This document shows positions 23,217 through 35,312 of a stretch of 64,000 nt of DNA, piece after piece. This stretch comes from Dugong dugon (Eukaryota > Chordata > Mammalia > Sirenia > Dugongidae). Numbering within the stretch: the first letter of the stretch is position 1; each line of letters starts with the position of its first letter. The DNA is taken from NCBI GenBank assembly GCA_030035585.1, contig CM057469.1, forward strand, positions 15,990,501 through 16,054,500. The letters are read 5' to 3'. The translations under genes and the position numbers were made by a program. Under the pieces are notes generated by a model. It worked only from the letters and a program-made list of their open reading frames with translations, had not been told where the DNA came from and did no database searches.

Positions 23217-23599
23217 TTGAACATGCTCATGGTTACTCCCTTCTTGTGCCTGCCCGGCACCTTCTCCCAAGGCTCTGCATTTGTAGACCACACCAGTTTT
23301 ATGCAGTGGCTTCCCGGGTGTGGCTTCTGAAACACCTCAATGGCCTTCCAACCCCCACCCCAAATTCCCTCTTCTCACGTATCCCTGCTAAGCCCCAAAC
23401 TCCACAATTCTTGATTCATTCCTTTGTTTCTCATTCAAAAGCCAATGCCCTTGGGAAAAGCTGTGCACAGACAGTGACTCTCACCTACCCCTCAGTGTGC
23501 ATAAGGTCTCCTGAGCACGTTTGGGTCTGGGTGCCCCTCCTGGAGAAATCCTGAGGGAAGCGGGTGTCTAACTGTCTCTTCTTTGCTTCCTCCTCACAG

Positions 23600-23634
23600 G
23601 CTACAAGGAGCAGGGCATCCCACAGCAGCTGTGA
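23600..23634 (+). CDS. STUM: STUM final coding exon and stop codon
   Basis: The last 35 coding nucleotides follow a CAG acceptor. The two bases GC complete the Ser codon opened at 17713, and the frame then reads YKEQGIPQQL and stops at TGA (23632-23634). Joined to the previous exon the C-terminus reads [18 protein letters not shown], which I recognise as the C-terminal tail of mammalian STUM. The tail is short, polar and follows directly on the last hydrophobic stretch, so it probably lies in the cytosol (inference). The exon is too small to be seen as an open frame on its own and is called from the splice phase and homology. Confidence 0.93.
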
Positions 23635-24644
23635 GCCCCGCAGGAGCCGCCGGGGACAGGCCGAAGTGGCCCTGGGGCGGCTGCCACCAGCAGCATGGGC
23701 ACAAGGACCTTTGCATTTTCTCTTCTGCCATTTCCCAGGCTTGGGGCGTGGGGGGATATTTTTAAAATATTATTTATTTTGAAAACGCATCTGCTTTTCT
23801 CAGCGGGACTTGAGCGCTGCCAGCTCCTCCCCCTGCTCCAGAAAGTGCTGTAGGCGCCAGGAGCACTGGGGAGTGGGGTGAAGGGAACACAGACAGGAAA
23901 GCAGAATGCTCCGGCAGGCTCTGGGCTGCTGAGAGCCCCCCTACCCACCCCCCACCCCCGGCCTGGCACACTGTCCACTTCGAGGGCACACTGGGGCCAC
24001 TGGGCCAGGCCAGGGTGATCCCGGTCTGGGTGGGCAGGGGCTCCCAAGGGGGCAGGGCTGCAGTGGGCACTTCCTCTGGATGCCCAGCCGCTGCCTGTCA
24101 ATTCTGGTGCCCTAAGTGTTTGTGATGTCCTTCAGGAGACTAGGGTGGAGCCGGGGGATGGGCAGACTACAGCCCAGCATGGAAAGGCCTCCCCACCCCC
24201 CCCCCCAGAGAGGACAGAGGCCCACAGGTGTCCCTGGCCCCATCCTCCTCCCTACTGCACCCCCAGCCTCGACACCCCTGGAATCTAAGAGGCTCGCTGT
24301 GTTCTGACCTTTGTTTCCCTGGGAAGGAGGGTGGTGGCTCCATCCCTGAAGGGAAACTGCTAGAATCATCAGATTTTGTATACAGAATGACCAGTACAGG
24401 GTGTGAGCGGGGCATCGGCTGGCTGCCTTCTGCATTACACTTCACACCCCTCCAGGTCAGTCCTTCTTCTGAAATTGTTGGGGCCAGATGTGGTTCTGAA
24501 TTCAGAAAGTTTGGATTTGAGAAAGGTGATAGGATACATGTACTGGATATCTCACAGCACCCCAGCAGAGTCGATCAACCCCCACAGCCAGTAACATCGA
24601 AACCGCTGCTGAGAAACATGTGAATCGTCACGTTCATTGGGATC

Positions 24645-24650
24645 AATAAA
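24645..24650 (+). other. STUM: Candidate proximal polyadenylation signal, STUM
   Basis: This is a canonical AATAAA about 1.0 kb after the STUM stop codon. It would give a short 3' UTR free of the SINE insertions further along. No strong GT-rich element was seen directly after it, so it is weaker than the distal site. Confidence 0.35.
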
Positions 24651-25405
24651 CACCGTTAACAGCCTCGCCTCAGTGCAGGTCAGATGTTGCCACTACACAT
24701 GTTGGGGGAAAAAACTTGCTGTTGGAGAGCTCTTTGGATTTCAGGATTGCAAAAACCATAATACTTGTATGGGGTTGCAAACAGACGCGTTAGAGGGTGA
24801 AGTTATTATCCCTACCCTATGATTCCTCCTTTTGCAAAGGGACCCCAGGGCCCTCCTGAAGGGATGGTGACAGGTAAATCCTAATGGAGGGAGAAACCCA
24901 AACCCTCAGAAGCTGTCCATACTACTGCTGATCAAGTCTCAATCTGAAATGTAAGAGAAAGGAAATCCAAAATTATAACGATGAAATGGACATTAGGTAT
25001 CTGGGTTTTTTTGTTCTGCTTTTTTCACTTTAACTGATAGGAAGCTACAAGGTGGGACTGGTGCAGAACAGGTACCCGACCCCTGAAATTGTACCATTGG
25101 GTGTGTCCTGTCTGAGGGGCTTCTCTTGTCCATCAGGAACTCAGGCAGAATTTGGCCAGGGCTGGAGAGGTGACCCTCTCTGGCCATTTTCTCTATTGCT
25201 GGTGGGAGATACTTGGGGAGCAGGGCTCCCCCTCTAGCCCCGGGGCTTTAGGCTGAAAACTCACCCACCCTCAGCCTGACAGGCCCCTTGCTCCACTTTG
25301 AGCAGCTCTGGAAGCCACTGCTTGCATCATCTCCATTCTTAAAGCCCCCGCCGGGGGCAGTAGCCCACTGCCCTGGGAGGCCAAGACTACCTACCCCATC
25401 CACTA

Positions 25406-25617
25406 ACCAGTAACCAGCCAGTTGCCATCAAGTTGACTCAGACTCATGGTGACCCCATGTGTGTCAGAGTAGAACTGTGCTCCATAGGGTTTTCAGTGGC
25501 TGATTTTTCAGAAGTTGATCACCAGACCTTTCTTCCAAAGCATCTCTAGATAGACTCGAATCGCCAACCTTTGGGTTAGCAGCAGAGCATGTTAACAATT
25601 TGCATCTCCCAGGGACT
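25406..25617 (-). mobile_element. AfroSINE, type B, in the probable STUM 3' UTR
   Basis: Minus-strand copy flanked by a perfect 10-bp duplication CCATCCACTA (25396-25405 and 25618-25627). If the long STUM transcript is real, this SINE is part of the mRNA in antisense orientation. Confidence 0.95.
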
Positions 25618-25852
25618 CCATCCACTAGGCTTTCTAATACAATCCTCCCGGAGAAGTAGGCCTTGAGCTCCCTGTGGAGTGGACAGCTCCAAAGGAGTGA
25701 GACTCACCCACCCTTGGGCCCCGATTCAAGGGATGGGCTTTCTGCTCCTGGACCTGCCCTGCCCTGCTGTCCCCCTAGTTTGGATGAGCTTCACATCCTT
25801 CTTCGATGGCTGCCTGGGGCTAGGCTGCACTTTTGGAACACCTGGCAGTGTT

Positions 25853-26060
25853 TCAGAGCCCAGGTTGCACAGTGGTTAAAGCACTTGGCTGCTAACCGAA
25901 AGGTGGGCAGTTTGGACCCAGCAGCCACTCCACAGGAGAAAGATGTGAGAGTGTAAAAAGATTTACAGCCTTGGAAACCCTATGGGGGCAGTTCTCTGTC
26001 CTACAGGGTCACTATGAGCTGGAATCGACTCGGCGGCAGTAGGTTGGTTTTGGCTTTTGG
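25853..26060 (+). mobile_element. AfroSINE, type A, with a small internal insertion
   Basis: Copy from GAGCCCAGGTTGCACAGTGG to CGGCGGCAGTAGG, with extra sequence between the head and GGAAACCCTATGG. It supplies the C-terminal end of a chance 296-codon minus-strand frame. Confidence 0.9.
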
Positions 26061-27177
26061 CTAGTTTCATTTCCTCTTGTCCTTTCTTCCTGACCCCTGC
26101 CCAGGCCTTTCCTTCTCTCCTGCTATTCCACCACCTATTTGGAATCTTCTGTGTTTTTGAGGGGTGTGGGACCAGATTTGGTTTTATCCAGAAAAACCAG
26201 AACTGTTGGCTGTTGAAGGAAGCATACTGCAGGCCAAGGTGCGAGCAGGCAGGCTGCTCCCCAGGAAGCTGCATCAGAGAAGGGAGCCTCCCCTGTAAGC
26301 AGATCAAACAGCTCCAGCTGAGGAAAATGATGGGGCCATGCCACCACCGCCCTTCACCCACGGCTGGTGAGGCACCAGCCCACGGCCCTTCCACCCTAAA
26401 CAGCTCTCCCAAGTATGCCTGATGCACCTCAGTGACAAATGAGAGAGGAGAATCTTTCCTGGCTTTGGGCTGCGGGCGGTTGATGAGGGGTAGAGAAGAG
26501 AGAGCGATTTGTGCTGCATGTTTGGTGACACAGTCCAGACACAGGTGGGATTTTCTTGAGCGACAGGTGTCACCATTAGTTCCCATGTAGGTTGCATTAA
26601 TACAGGGGCTTGAGTGCTTGGAAGGACATGTTCCCCTCTGCAATGCCCCCAGATCCAGGCAGGTCTCCCTCACCTGAGGGCTGCTTCTCCCCACTTGAGA
26701 ATACCTCAGCCAGGGAGGGAACCCTCTTCCCAGGTAACTGGTGTGTGGGAGGAAGCAAGAGGACGCCCGCATGTGTCCTGAACAGTGAGGGTGGGATCTG
26801 CTTGAAATAGCATTCCTGTAAATTAGACCACGACTCTGAAGTATTGTCTCCATTCAGTGAGGGACAGCTGGCCACTCAGACTGTTAGAGGACCAGAGTTC
26901 ATTTACTAAACCAGCCAGCGATAAATTGGGACCCTCAGGCCAGCAAGTGCTTGGCTGGCATGCAGCTCTTTTGTGACCAATCTGAGCTTTGCCTGAAAGG
27001 CACAGCACCAGGGGGAGGGTCCCAAAGTCACAGGCACATCTTAGGTTCCGGTCTTTTACCAGTCAGAAGCCAGCAGGATGTTCCCCTGCGATGAGTGTAT
27101 GGGGCTGGAATCGAGGCATGCAGAGATGTTCAGAGTGAATAAGGTGTCCCCAGGACCTGGTTGTGGCCCCGTGACCA

Positions 27178-27381
27178 AACACCTGTTGCCAACAAGTGGA
27201 CTCCAACTCATGGCACGCCCATGCGTGTCAGAGTAGATCTGTGCTCCGTAGGGTTTTCAGTGGCTGATTTTTTGGAAGTAGATCACCAGGTCTTGCTTCC
27301 AAAGCACCTCTAGTGAACTTGAATCTCTAACCTTTCAGTTAGCAGCTGAGTGTGTCAACTGTTTGCACTACCCAGGGATGC
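27178..27381 (-). mobile_element. AfroSINE, type B
   Basis: Minus-strand copy from ACACCTGTTGCCAACAAG to GCACTACCCAGGGATGCC. Confidence 0.92.
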
Positions 27382-29644
27382 CAGCACAGTGATGGGAGAG
27401 TGGTCGTTCCCTCAGGCTAGAGTGGGACTCTGGAGCAAGAGTGAGCCACCTATTGGCCAGGAGTATCCTATGGACAGTGGAGAATTGACCCGGATCTTCA
27501 TTTAGACCCTGGGTCAGTTTCAGAGCTGAGGACTTTCAGGCCAGGTAGTCAGGCCCCGGGCACTGTGGTGCTGCAGGGTGGTGCGGTGCTGCTGTGACCT
27601 CACCTGGTGCCCTGCCACAGAGTCCCAGCCCCCACCTGACAGGCAGCTGTTCTGACCTGGGAGCCAATCTGACTGCACTTGAGGGGAGGGGAGGAATGGG
27701 CATGTGAGCAGGTACCCTCTCTGCCAGCCCAGCCCCAATGGCAAGAACTCCCCTATATGGTGGAACTTACCGGCACAGCGTGGAGCATATTATCTCCTAG
27801 AACCCTTACCAACAGCCTGGTGGGCAGATGCTAGTATGCTGCGTGTTCAGATGTCAAAACTGATATGTCAAGAGAGGAAGTCATGTGCCCCAAACACACA
27901 GCTCAAGGGTAGCAGAGCTGGGGGTTAATCAGGTCTGGCTGACTCCACAGCCTGTGCCAAGGTACTCCTTACAGACCTGCACCAGAAGCCTGGAGTCAGA
28001 GGGGGCTATGAGGGGCAGGGAAAGAGGGGCCTCTGAACGACCTTGCCCACTCAGAGGTAATAGGGTGAAATGAAAAACCTCGTCAGAAAGAACTAGAACG
28101 CTGTTGTGCCTCTCCGCTCTTCCACCTCCACCCCTCCACCACCCTGCTCACCCTGTCTCACAACACACCCCGTTCTCACCATCTGGGCAGCCCTCCAATC
28201 CCCCACTCCTTGTTTCAGGCAGGCCCAGAGGGTGCCCCTTACTGGGGATGTAAGAGAATGGCGGCTAGCAGTAGAGCTGGCGTTAGAAGCTGCCCGGTCG
28301 TAACACCAAAGACCAGGTCGGTCACCAGTGACTCTCCCAGCCCCTGGTCTCCAGTCCTTCCTGCACAAGGTGTCTCAGGCGTGGCGGTGAATTCACCTCA
28401 CCCACATGCCAGAAAGGCTGAGGAGCAGTGGGGAGAACTCACCCCAAATGGAGATAACAGGGAACAAATGGCCACAAGGTGAACATTTCTCCTGGAGGGA
28501 ACAGGGACCCAGATCTCACAGAGGAAAACCATAAGCGTACCCCAAATGGCAAGTGAGCCAGCGAAAGGTGGAGCTAGGGCTAGGGAGGACACCTGACCAA
28601 TGCCTGAGGTGTGTGAAGCAGAAGGTGATTGCTCAAATGACAGTGGGCCCTCTGGGCCCCACAGGATCTCTAAAATACAAAAAACAAAACAAACAAACAA
28701 AAAAAACCCAAAAATGCTTTCTTTAGTGAACCAGAAAAGCTTCCTGCCCAGACAGGGTGAGTTTAAGAGAATACTCTTCAGTTCTGCCTTCCCGCTCCTG
28801 AACTCCTGGACTCTGGCTCCTCCTGGCGCCTGGTCCTGGGCGCAGGTGGCTGTGGGAGGGAGCCCAGGGCCCCATCTTGGCTCCCAGGTCCACCTCAAGC
28901 TTTAATTACACTGGCTGTTTTTATTGTGTTAGTGATGTTGGCAAAGAAAGACTCATGCATTGTGTAAACTGCTCGAGGATATATAATTTAAATGTAAATG
29001 CTCAGAGTTGGTGGTTGCAGGCACTGTTCATTGTTTTTATTATTTTTTCACTTGCTGGATTTGTTTGAGGGCTTAAAGGTGAGAGGGCAGTTTTAAAGCA
29101 CCACCCAGCTGTGCTGACCCTCCCCTGGCCTTATATGTGGTTGGGGGCTTGTTTGAGGCCCTCGCTGACCATTGGCTGACCCCTAGGGTCTGAGGCTGAA
29201 CAGAGTGGGTTTCCATTCCCCTCAATGGTCCCCCTTCGGTAGAGTTTAGCGAGGACCACTTGCTGGCTTCAGGCCCCTGTTTGCGTCAAACACTGAACAA
29301 GCTCTAACATGGGCCAGCCTGGGCCTGGACTAGGCTTTGGAGAAAGGGATCAGAGATGCGGCTTTCCTGGAGCGCACCAACGCCCTGCCGGCCACACCCC
29401 TGCCACTTCCCAGCCTGTACAGGTGAAAGAGCAAGAGCTGGGGTGAGCATGCATGGGAGTGAGGGAACATATTCTCCAAGGACTGGGGCTGAGGCTTCTC
29501 TCTCCAGAGAGCTCTGTGCACATCTTGTAGGAGACGAGGAGACCAGGTTGATCAGGGTAAGAGAGGCTGGGCTCAGCTTGAGCAGGTGGGTAAGAGGCTC
29601 GGGGTCCTGTATTTTTCATTAGTTTTCTTCCCATTAGATTCTTA

Positions 29645-29858
29645 AACCAAAACCAAACCAGTGGTCATTGAGTCACCTCTGACTTATGGCCAGCCTGTGT
29701 GTGTCAGAGTAGAACTGTGCTCCGCAGGATTTTCAGTGGCTGATTTTTTTGGAAGTAGATTGCCAGGCCTTTCTTCTGAGGCTCCTCTGGGTGGACTCGA
29801 ACCTCCAACTTCTTGGTTAGCAGCTGAGTATTTTAACTGTTTACATCACCCAGGGACT
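29645..29858 (-). mobile_element. AfroSINE, type B
   Basis: Minus-strand copy with an A-rich tail (AAACCAAAACCAAACC) and the head ending ACATCACCCAGGGACTT. Confidence 0.93.
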
Positions 29859-31806
29859 TCATGAGATTCTTAGGGCTTCCAACTGTTCACCACAGGCTCA
29901 CTGAGGCGGGGATGTGCTCACACTGAAGATACCATGGATCTACCCTAAATCCCACGTGGAGATTGAAAAGTCACAGGGGAGACTTAATGGGATGAACCCT
30001 CTGGTGAAGGGTGGGCAGGGGAAACCCCACTGGAGAAATGCCCCCACCAGTACATAGTCAGAGCTTTAGTGCTGGTGATACTGACTGCCCGTGTCTCTCC
30101 GACTGCCTTGTGCCTCAGTTTATCCATCTGTGGGTTGGAAACAAGGCCCTGCCGAGCAAAAGGCTTGGAAGGTGGATCCCATTCAGGAAAGGGAGAGGAA
30201 GAAGTTCTTCTCGCCTGCGCAGGCCTCAGCGCCTCGGAGGCTGGAAGCCCCCGGGCCAGCACTCTTTCTATAGTGCAACAGAAATATCAGCCCCAATTCT
30301 ACTCGCCTCCTGATCCCATCACGGACGGCAGGAAGGCTGATGCCAGGTCCCACTTACACATGTCTTGAGTTTGTTTCTCACTTTGGATTTATCCGTGGAA
30401 CCTTGGTCCCCAGCCCCTCTCCCTCCTTCTCTGGGTTTGCTAAAGTGCCAACCACCCAGCCTGACTGGAACCCCACAGTCCACCTTGCCTCATTTTCACC
30501 CCAAGTGGGCAGAGGCCTCCAGCTTGACCCCCCCCCCTCAACATGCGCCTTGACACAGGACAGAATCTGTCTGGAGACTTGCGACGGGGACTTGACTTCT
30601 CCAGAGGAGCCCACAGCCCCAGTTCCATGAGCTCAGTCTCCTTCCAGCATGAGCTCTTGCTGGGGGTATTTTTTGCCCTCTTTACCCCACCCAGGCTCCA
30701 GATGTACACACTGTTTCTTCTCTCTCCAGGGCCCCTGGACTCAGCATCCCTCCCTAAACACACCCACCCCACCCTAACCCCGTCACAGCTTGGACTTCTC
30801 AGGGCCTTCTGTGGGACAGGGAAGGCTGGGCCCACCTAGAGAACAGGGGGCACTGGTCTCTTTCTGGGGCTCTTCTGGGGCTACAAACAGCCCTCTCTTC
30901 TGAAACCCCTTTCTGGTCCTACAATCCACCCACTTACCTGAGTATAAGAACCAGGGGGGAGAAAGAGGGAAGGAGCTTACTTTCAGCCCATTTTCTGGGT
31001 TGAACTTGATAGGTTGTTTCAAGCAGGGAGGAAGGATGGTGGAGGTTGTAGCAGGCTCCTCCAGGGTACCTTCCCCTGGAAGCCCTGGGCACCTGTGTGA
31101 ACACCTGGCTGGCTCTTTAACTAGGCTGGGTTCAATGCTGGTATATGTGGTGCCGTTTATTTTTTCTTACAACCTACATAAAAACAACACAACTGGTTCT
31201 GTGTGTATCGGCTGAATTGATTTATATGTGGATGAGTGTTGTGACTTGCAGTGTTTTGATATCATGCTTGGCTTTATTTGGGTCTCTCTTTTTTCTGTTC
31301 AGTTGACTGCTGTACTTTTTCATTGTTATCAGACAAGACTCACTCTCTTCTTCCGGGGCTTTCTTGTCTCTACTTCTACCCAGACTCACTGGGAACCCCT
31401 CAGATGTACCCCACCCCACTCCCACTGGCTTTTCCAGGGATCCAGTCCAGCCTTGGGGGTATTTCCAGCTCATTCTAATGATTAGAGCCTGCCTTGGTTC
31501 CAAGAGAGAAAGAAACTTCTAATACTGGGGACCTAGGAAGGCTTCCAGACTTGCCCTGGCCCCGTCCTTGCAGCCTGGCACCCCAGCAGCCAGGTGGAGG
31601 GTGGTTCAGGCCTCTCTGCAGCTTAACTTCCCCCCAGTGCCCTCAGGACCGTGCTCAGCGGAGCTTTGCCCCAGTGCTGCTGAGAGATCTCCACAGAGCC
31701 CCCTAGGGGCTGGGCACGGTTCCATTGTCTCCAGTGTTCTGCCAGCTTTGAACTTCGTAACTCAAGCAGCGTTACTGTACATGTAATGACAAATACGATG
31801 TAGGAC

Positions 31807-31812
31807 AATAAA
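31807..31812 (+). other. STUM: Candidate distal polyadenylation signal, STUM
   Basis: AATAAA lies in an AT-rich unique stretch just before TG- and TA-rich sequence. It is one of two canonical signals 175 bp apart that could end the long STUM transcript. Confidence 0.4.
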
Positions 31813-31980
31813 ACCTGTGTATATATCTCCGTGTACATATTTATATATACACAAGCATACCTTCTATAAATAGATAAAGCATGGCGTCTCCTTGGCATTC
31901 CAAGTTTGTGTTTTTTTTTTTTTTAAATCCTGGAAAATATGGCTTTGGAAACCTTTTCTTCCTTTCCCTCTTTTCTATGT

Positions 31981-31986
31981 AATAAA
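31981..31986 (+). other. STUM: Candidate terminal polyadenylation signal, STUM
   Basis: AATAAA is followed within 20-50 bp by TGGTGG and T-rich runs, the usual arrangement of signal, cleavage site and downstream element. It is the last canonical plus-strand signal in a unique block and is my preferred distal end of the gene. Confidence 0.45.
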
Positions 31987-33954
31987 CATTCATGTGACAT
32001 TTCTGGTGGTTTCTCAAATCCCTGTCTTCTTGTTTTTGTAATTAGACAGCTCTCAGACTGGTACTCAGCACCTGCCTCTCCCTCTGTCTGCGGTATGTGC
32101 TGTTGGGCTCCTTCCCATTGTGCAGGCTGTCATTCCGAATGGCAGGGCTTGTCCTCTCCCAGTCCTTTCTCTGCATTTCCCTTCTCCCGAGAGGCTTGTA
32201 CAGGTGAGCACAAGTGGCTGCATCTTTGGTAATCTTTGGTGCTCTGAGCCCTCTGCAGCCAGGAATATGCACACTAAATTGAGGGTCAGGACCAAAGCTT
32301 GGTTCACCAATAACAAGTACATGGATTAGGCTCATTTCCTTTGCTTGATTGTCAGACTAGCTGACATACACACATGACAAAGTCTCATGTACACAAGAAG
32401 CTGGGTAAGAGTGGTTAGGATAACTTATACCTAGCTGTTCAACTAGACAGAAGCTACATCTAGTAACAATGAGGGACTGGCTGAACTGACGTCACCTTGG
32501 AGGGAATGCAGGGCATGGTCCGCAGCAGCCAGCCAACACTCATTAAGAATCAGATGAAGACCTAGAGAGCTTATCAAATTTGTGGATGAGAGATAGTACA
32601 TAGATTAGATGAACAAATTAGAATCCAGAAGGATCTTGACAGGCAGAGGCAATCTAACAAGATGAAATCTAATAGCATTAAATGGAAGAGTCGTTCTTGG
32701 AATTAACCTTTCATACTTAGGGGGCTATTTGACAGGCAGCTCAGTGTCCATCAGCATGATGATAAGGCTGATAGAAACAGATAATTTTATTTCAGATGCT
32801 TTAACGGCACCAGGCTGGGGTCTAGAAGGAACCCACATCTCAAGGGGTACATTCAGTGTTGGGTGCCTGGGGAGGAAGGGCTGCCCACACCCCAAGGGAA
32901 AAGCCTGTCTCTGACCTTTTGTTCACCCCAGCCCAGGTCCCTTGGAGAACCACCATTCTGGTCCACTTACCAGAGTGTTCTGGGATGTTTATTGAGAGAT
33001 GCTTCAGTCTCAAGGGCTTTGATGCTGCCATTGCCCTATAAAGAGTGAATCCGTTTCAAAATACAATGTTTTGGTGACATTTCAAGCTCAACTGCATGAC
33101 CTCATCAAGGCCCCAAAAAGGGTTTCTGTGTCCAGGACTGACTTCATCCTCTTCTAGAACCAAGACTCAAAGCCCAAAGCAGCGTAGTGACCCAACACAC
33201 TATCAGAGTCTCCCAGACACTATAGGGAGCGTTTCTTGGTTGTGTGGATCTTCCAAATACTCAGTGGGCTGAAATGATGCCAGGAATGCTCTTGGCTAGA
33301 GAATTCCTTATGAAGAGCTTCTCTGCTTCTGAGGGGCTGGCAGGAAGGCAAAATGGGAGATGAAGTTAGCACCACCCTCTAGCCCCCCCACATAAAAAGA
33401 AGAAACCCTTCAAGTACACCGAGATACCCTCTCCTCTCCCAGCCCCAATCCTCTCGCTCTCAGGAAGGTGACTCGGGTTGAGCCAGCCAGTGCGTCTCTC
33501 CCAGAGGGTAAGTACCTGTGTCCCATGCTGAGTGAATTATCCTCACACACAGAACTCCCCACACCCCCGGGCTCTGAGAGCAGTTTGTGCTTGCCTGTGG
33601 CCAGTCACAGGAAGGGACACATGCGTAAGCACTCAGGGAGGAGAGGTGGGAGGAGGCAGGAAGGGCATGGTTGGGTTTGTCCGATCCATTCCTTAGCACT
33701 TGGCCTTCAAAGGAGGAGGGGAACACACACCTGGGGCAGAGCAGTGTGGGCCACGTGCAGAGCCACCCGAGCCCAGAGGATGGGTCCTCATTTCTGAGAG
33801 GACCCTCTGTGGAATGGTCTTGTAACCCAAGAAAGATTCAGCTTCCACAAAACATATCAGGAAAACGTTTGGGTAGTAATAATTATATCACTTGCATTGT
33901 GCTGTATTGTTTGCAAAGTACTTTCCTCCTTCTTCAAGAAGAGCTTCCACCTGA

Positions 33955-34530
33955 ACTGCATTTATTGAGTGTCTACCATGTGCTATGAAGACAGTGGTGG
34001 TTCAGTGCTAAAATTCTCGCCTTCCATGCAGGAGACTTGGGTTCGACTCCTGGCCAGTGCATCTTATTGGAAGCCACCATTCATTTGTCAGTAGAGGTTT
34101 GCATGTTGCTATGATGCTGAACAGGTTTCAGTGGAGCTCAGACTAAGACAGACTAGGAAGAAAGGCTTGGTGATCTACTTTCAAAAATCAGCCAAAGAAA
34201 ACCCTATGGATCTCAATGTTTAGATGTGCAACAGATCGTGGGGATGACACTGGACTGAACAGTATTTTGTTCCATTCCATTGTGCATAAGATTTCCATGA
34301 GTAGGGGGCCCAACTCAGTGTCAGCTAACAACAACAACCATACACTGGGAATTTTCACCTGTGCTATTTTATCTTCACAAATCTATAAAATGATTTACAT
34401 CACAATCTCATTAATATCTGAAGACACAGGCTCAGAGAAGTTAAGCCACTTGTCCAAAGACTCACAACTGGTTAGTGGTAGACCCACAGCTTGAATCCCA
34501 CCTCTGACATCCAGTTCCTTACTGTACCAC
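33955..34530 (-). repeat. MIR SINE interrupted by a tRNA-Gly SINE
   Basis: The left part (TTTATTGAGTGTCTACCATGTGC) and the right part (34340-34530, with ACAGGCTCAGAGAAG and AAGCCACTTGTCC) together form a minus-strand MIR split by the element at 33990-34338. Confidence 0.8.
33990..34338 (+). mobile_element. Type C SINE with a tRNA-Gly-derived head
   Basis: The first 70 bp are nearly a tRNA-Gly(GCC) gene: GTGGTTCAGTGCTA is the A box and GGTTCGACTCC (34040-34050) the B box. The body (GTTGCTATGATGCTGAACAGG, GACTAAGACAGACTAGG) resembles the 5' region of the RTE LINE, and the tail (CAGCTAACAACAACAAC) the RTE 3' end. So it is a tRNA head on an RTE-like body (inference from the comparison). Confidence 0.9.
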
Positions 34531-34869
34531 AGGGGTCTGTCAGCCAGGGACTCTTCCTTCCCTCTCTTGTGAAAGACTCCTTTTTGAACCCTTGATGAGA
34601 GAACCTTCCAGAAATGGTTGTTGAGGGTTTTTGGCCCCCTTTGAGGATATGATTAGGTGGACCTTTCACAGGGAACATCACCTGCTGCTCTAAGTACCTA
34701 CTCTGGGCAAACCTGCCTGGGATGACACGGCTATGCTAGTAGTGAGAACCATTCACATTTGCGCCTCAGGGTGGGCTGGGATGTCCACTCAGGCCCATGA
34801 TCAAGAACCAGTGTGGAGGGAGCATAGGGGCCCAACCCTCTTCATATATCATAGGCACAACTGGGAGAC

Positions 34870-35312
34870 GTATTTGTTTCCTAGGGCTGCCCAGCAAAGT
34901 ACCACAAACTAGGTGTCTTAAAACAACAGAAATTTATTCTCTCACTGTTCTGGAGACAAGAAGTCCAAAAACAAGGTGTTGTCAGGGCCATGCTCCCTGA
35001 GGAGGCTCTAGGGGAGAATCCTTCCTCGCCTCTTCCAGCTTCTGGTGGTTCCTGGCATTCCTTGGCTTGTGGCTGCATCACTCCGATTCCTGCCTCCATC
35101 ATCACATGGCTGTTTCCCTGTGTAAGTCTGTGGCCTCTCCTCTTCTCGTAACAACACTTGTCATTGGATGTGGGCCCCACTCTAATCCAGTGTGACCTCA
35201 TCTTAACTTAATTACATCTGCAAAGACCTTATTTCCAAATAAGGTCACATTCACAAGTACCCGGAGTTAGGACTTGAACATACCTTTTTGGAGGACACAG
35301 TTCAACCCACTA
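34870..35312 (-). mobile_element. MaLR (MLT1-like) LTR, nearly complete
   Basis: On the minus strand the 443-bp block reads from TTGAACTGTGTCCTCC through the typical GTGACCTTATTTGGAAATAAGG and GATGTAATTAAGTTAAGATG to AATAAATTTCTGTTGTTTTA and the 3' end. A solo LTR; no internal sequence flanks it. Confidence 0.88.

Larger units (their letters stand above)
17714..23599 (+). other. STUM: Last STUM intron
   Basis: This intron of 5,886 bp is bounded by GTGAGT at 17714 and a CAG acceptor ending at 23599. It holds SINEs near 20830, 21935, 22256, 22588 and 23010 and a palindromic hAT-like MITE at 19395-19600, all described separately. Between 17980 and 19380 and between 19610 and 20820 I see no coding potential and no recognisable repeat. 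Confidence 0.9.
23635..32005 (+). other. STUM: Probable STUM 3' untranslated region
   Basis: The terminal exon continues from the TGA at 23634 with no intron needed. Candidate polyadenylation signals are AATAAA at 24645-24650, 31807-31812 and 31981-31986. The last is followed by a GT- and T-rich stretch (32000-32038), a typical downstream element. The segment is mostly unique sequence, with AT-rich stretches at 23758-23790, 28895-29090 and 31130-31330, but it carries SINEs near 25412, 25853, 27178 and 29645. The true length could be about 1 kb (first signal) or about 8.4 kb (last signal). The long form is an inference from signal strength and needs RNA evidence. Confidence 0.5.

Noticed and set aside
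23601-24101. A 166-codon minus-strand open frame overlapping the last STUM coding exon
   Set aside because: Antisense shadow of a GC-rich 3' UTR; no homology recognised.
33990-34061. A functional tRNA-Gly gene
   Set aside because: The A and B boxes are present but the acceptor stem is mismatched and the sequence continues into a SINE body, so it is a SINE head.
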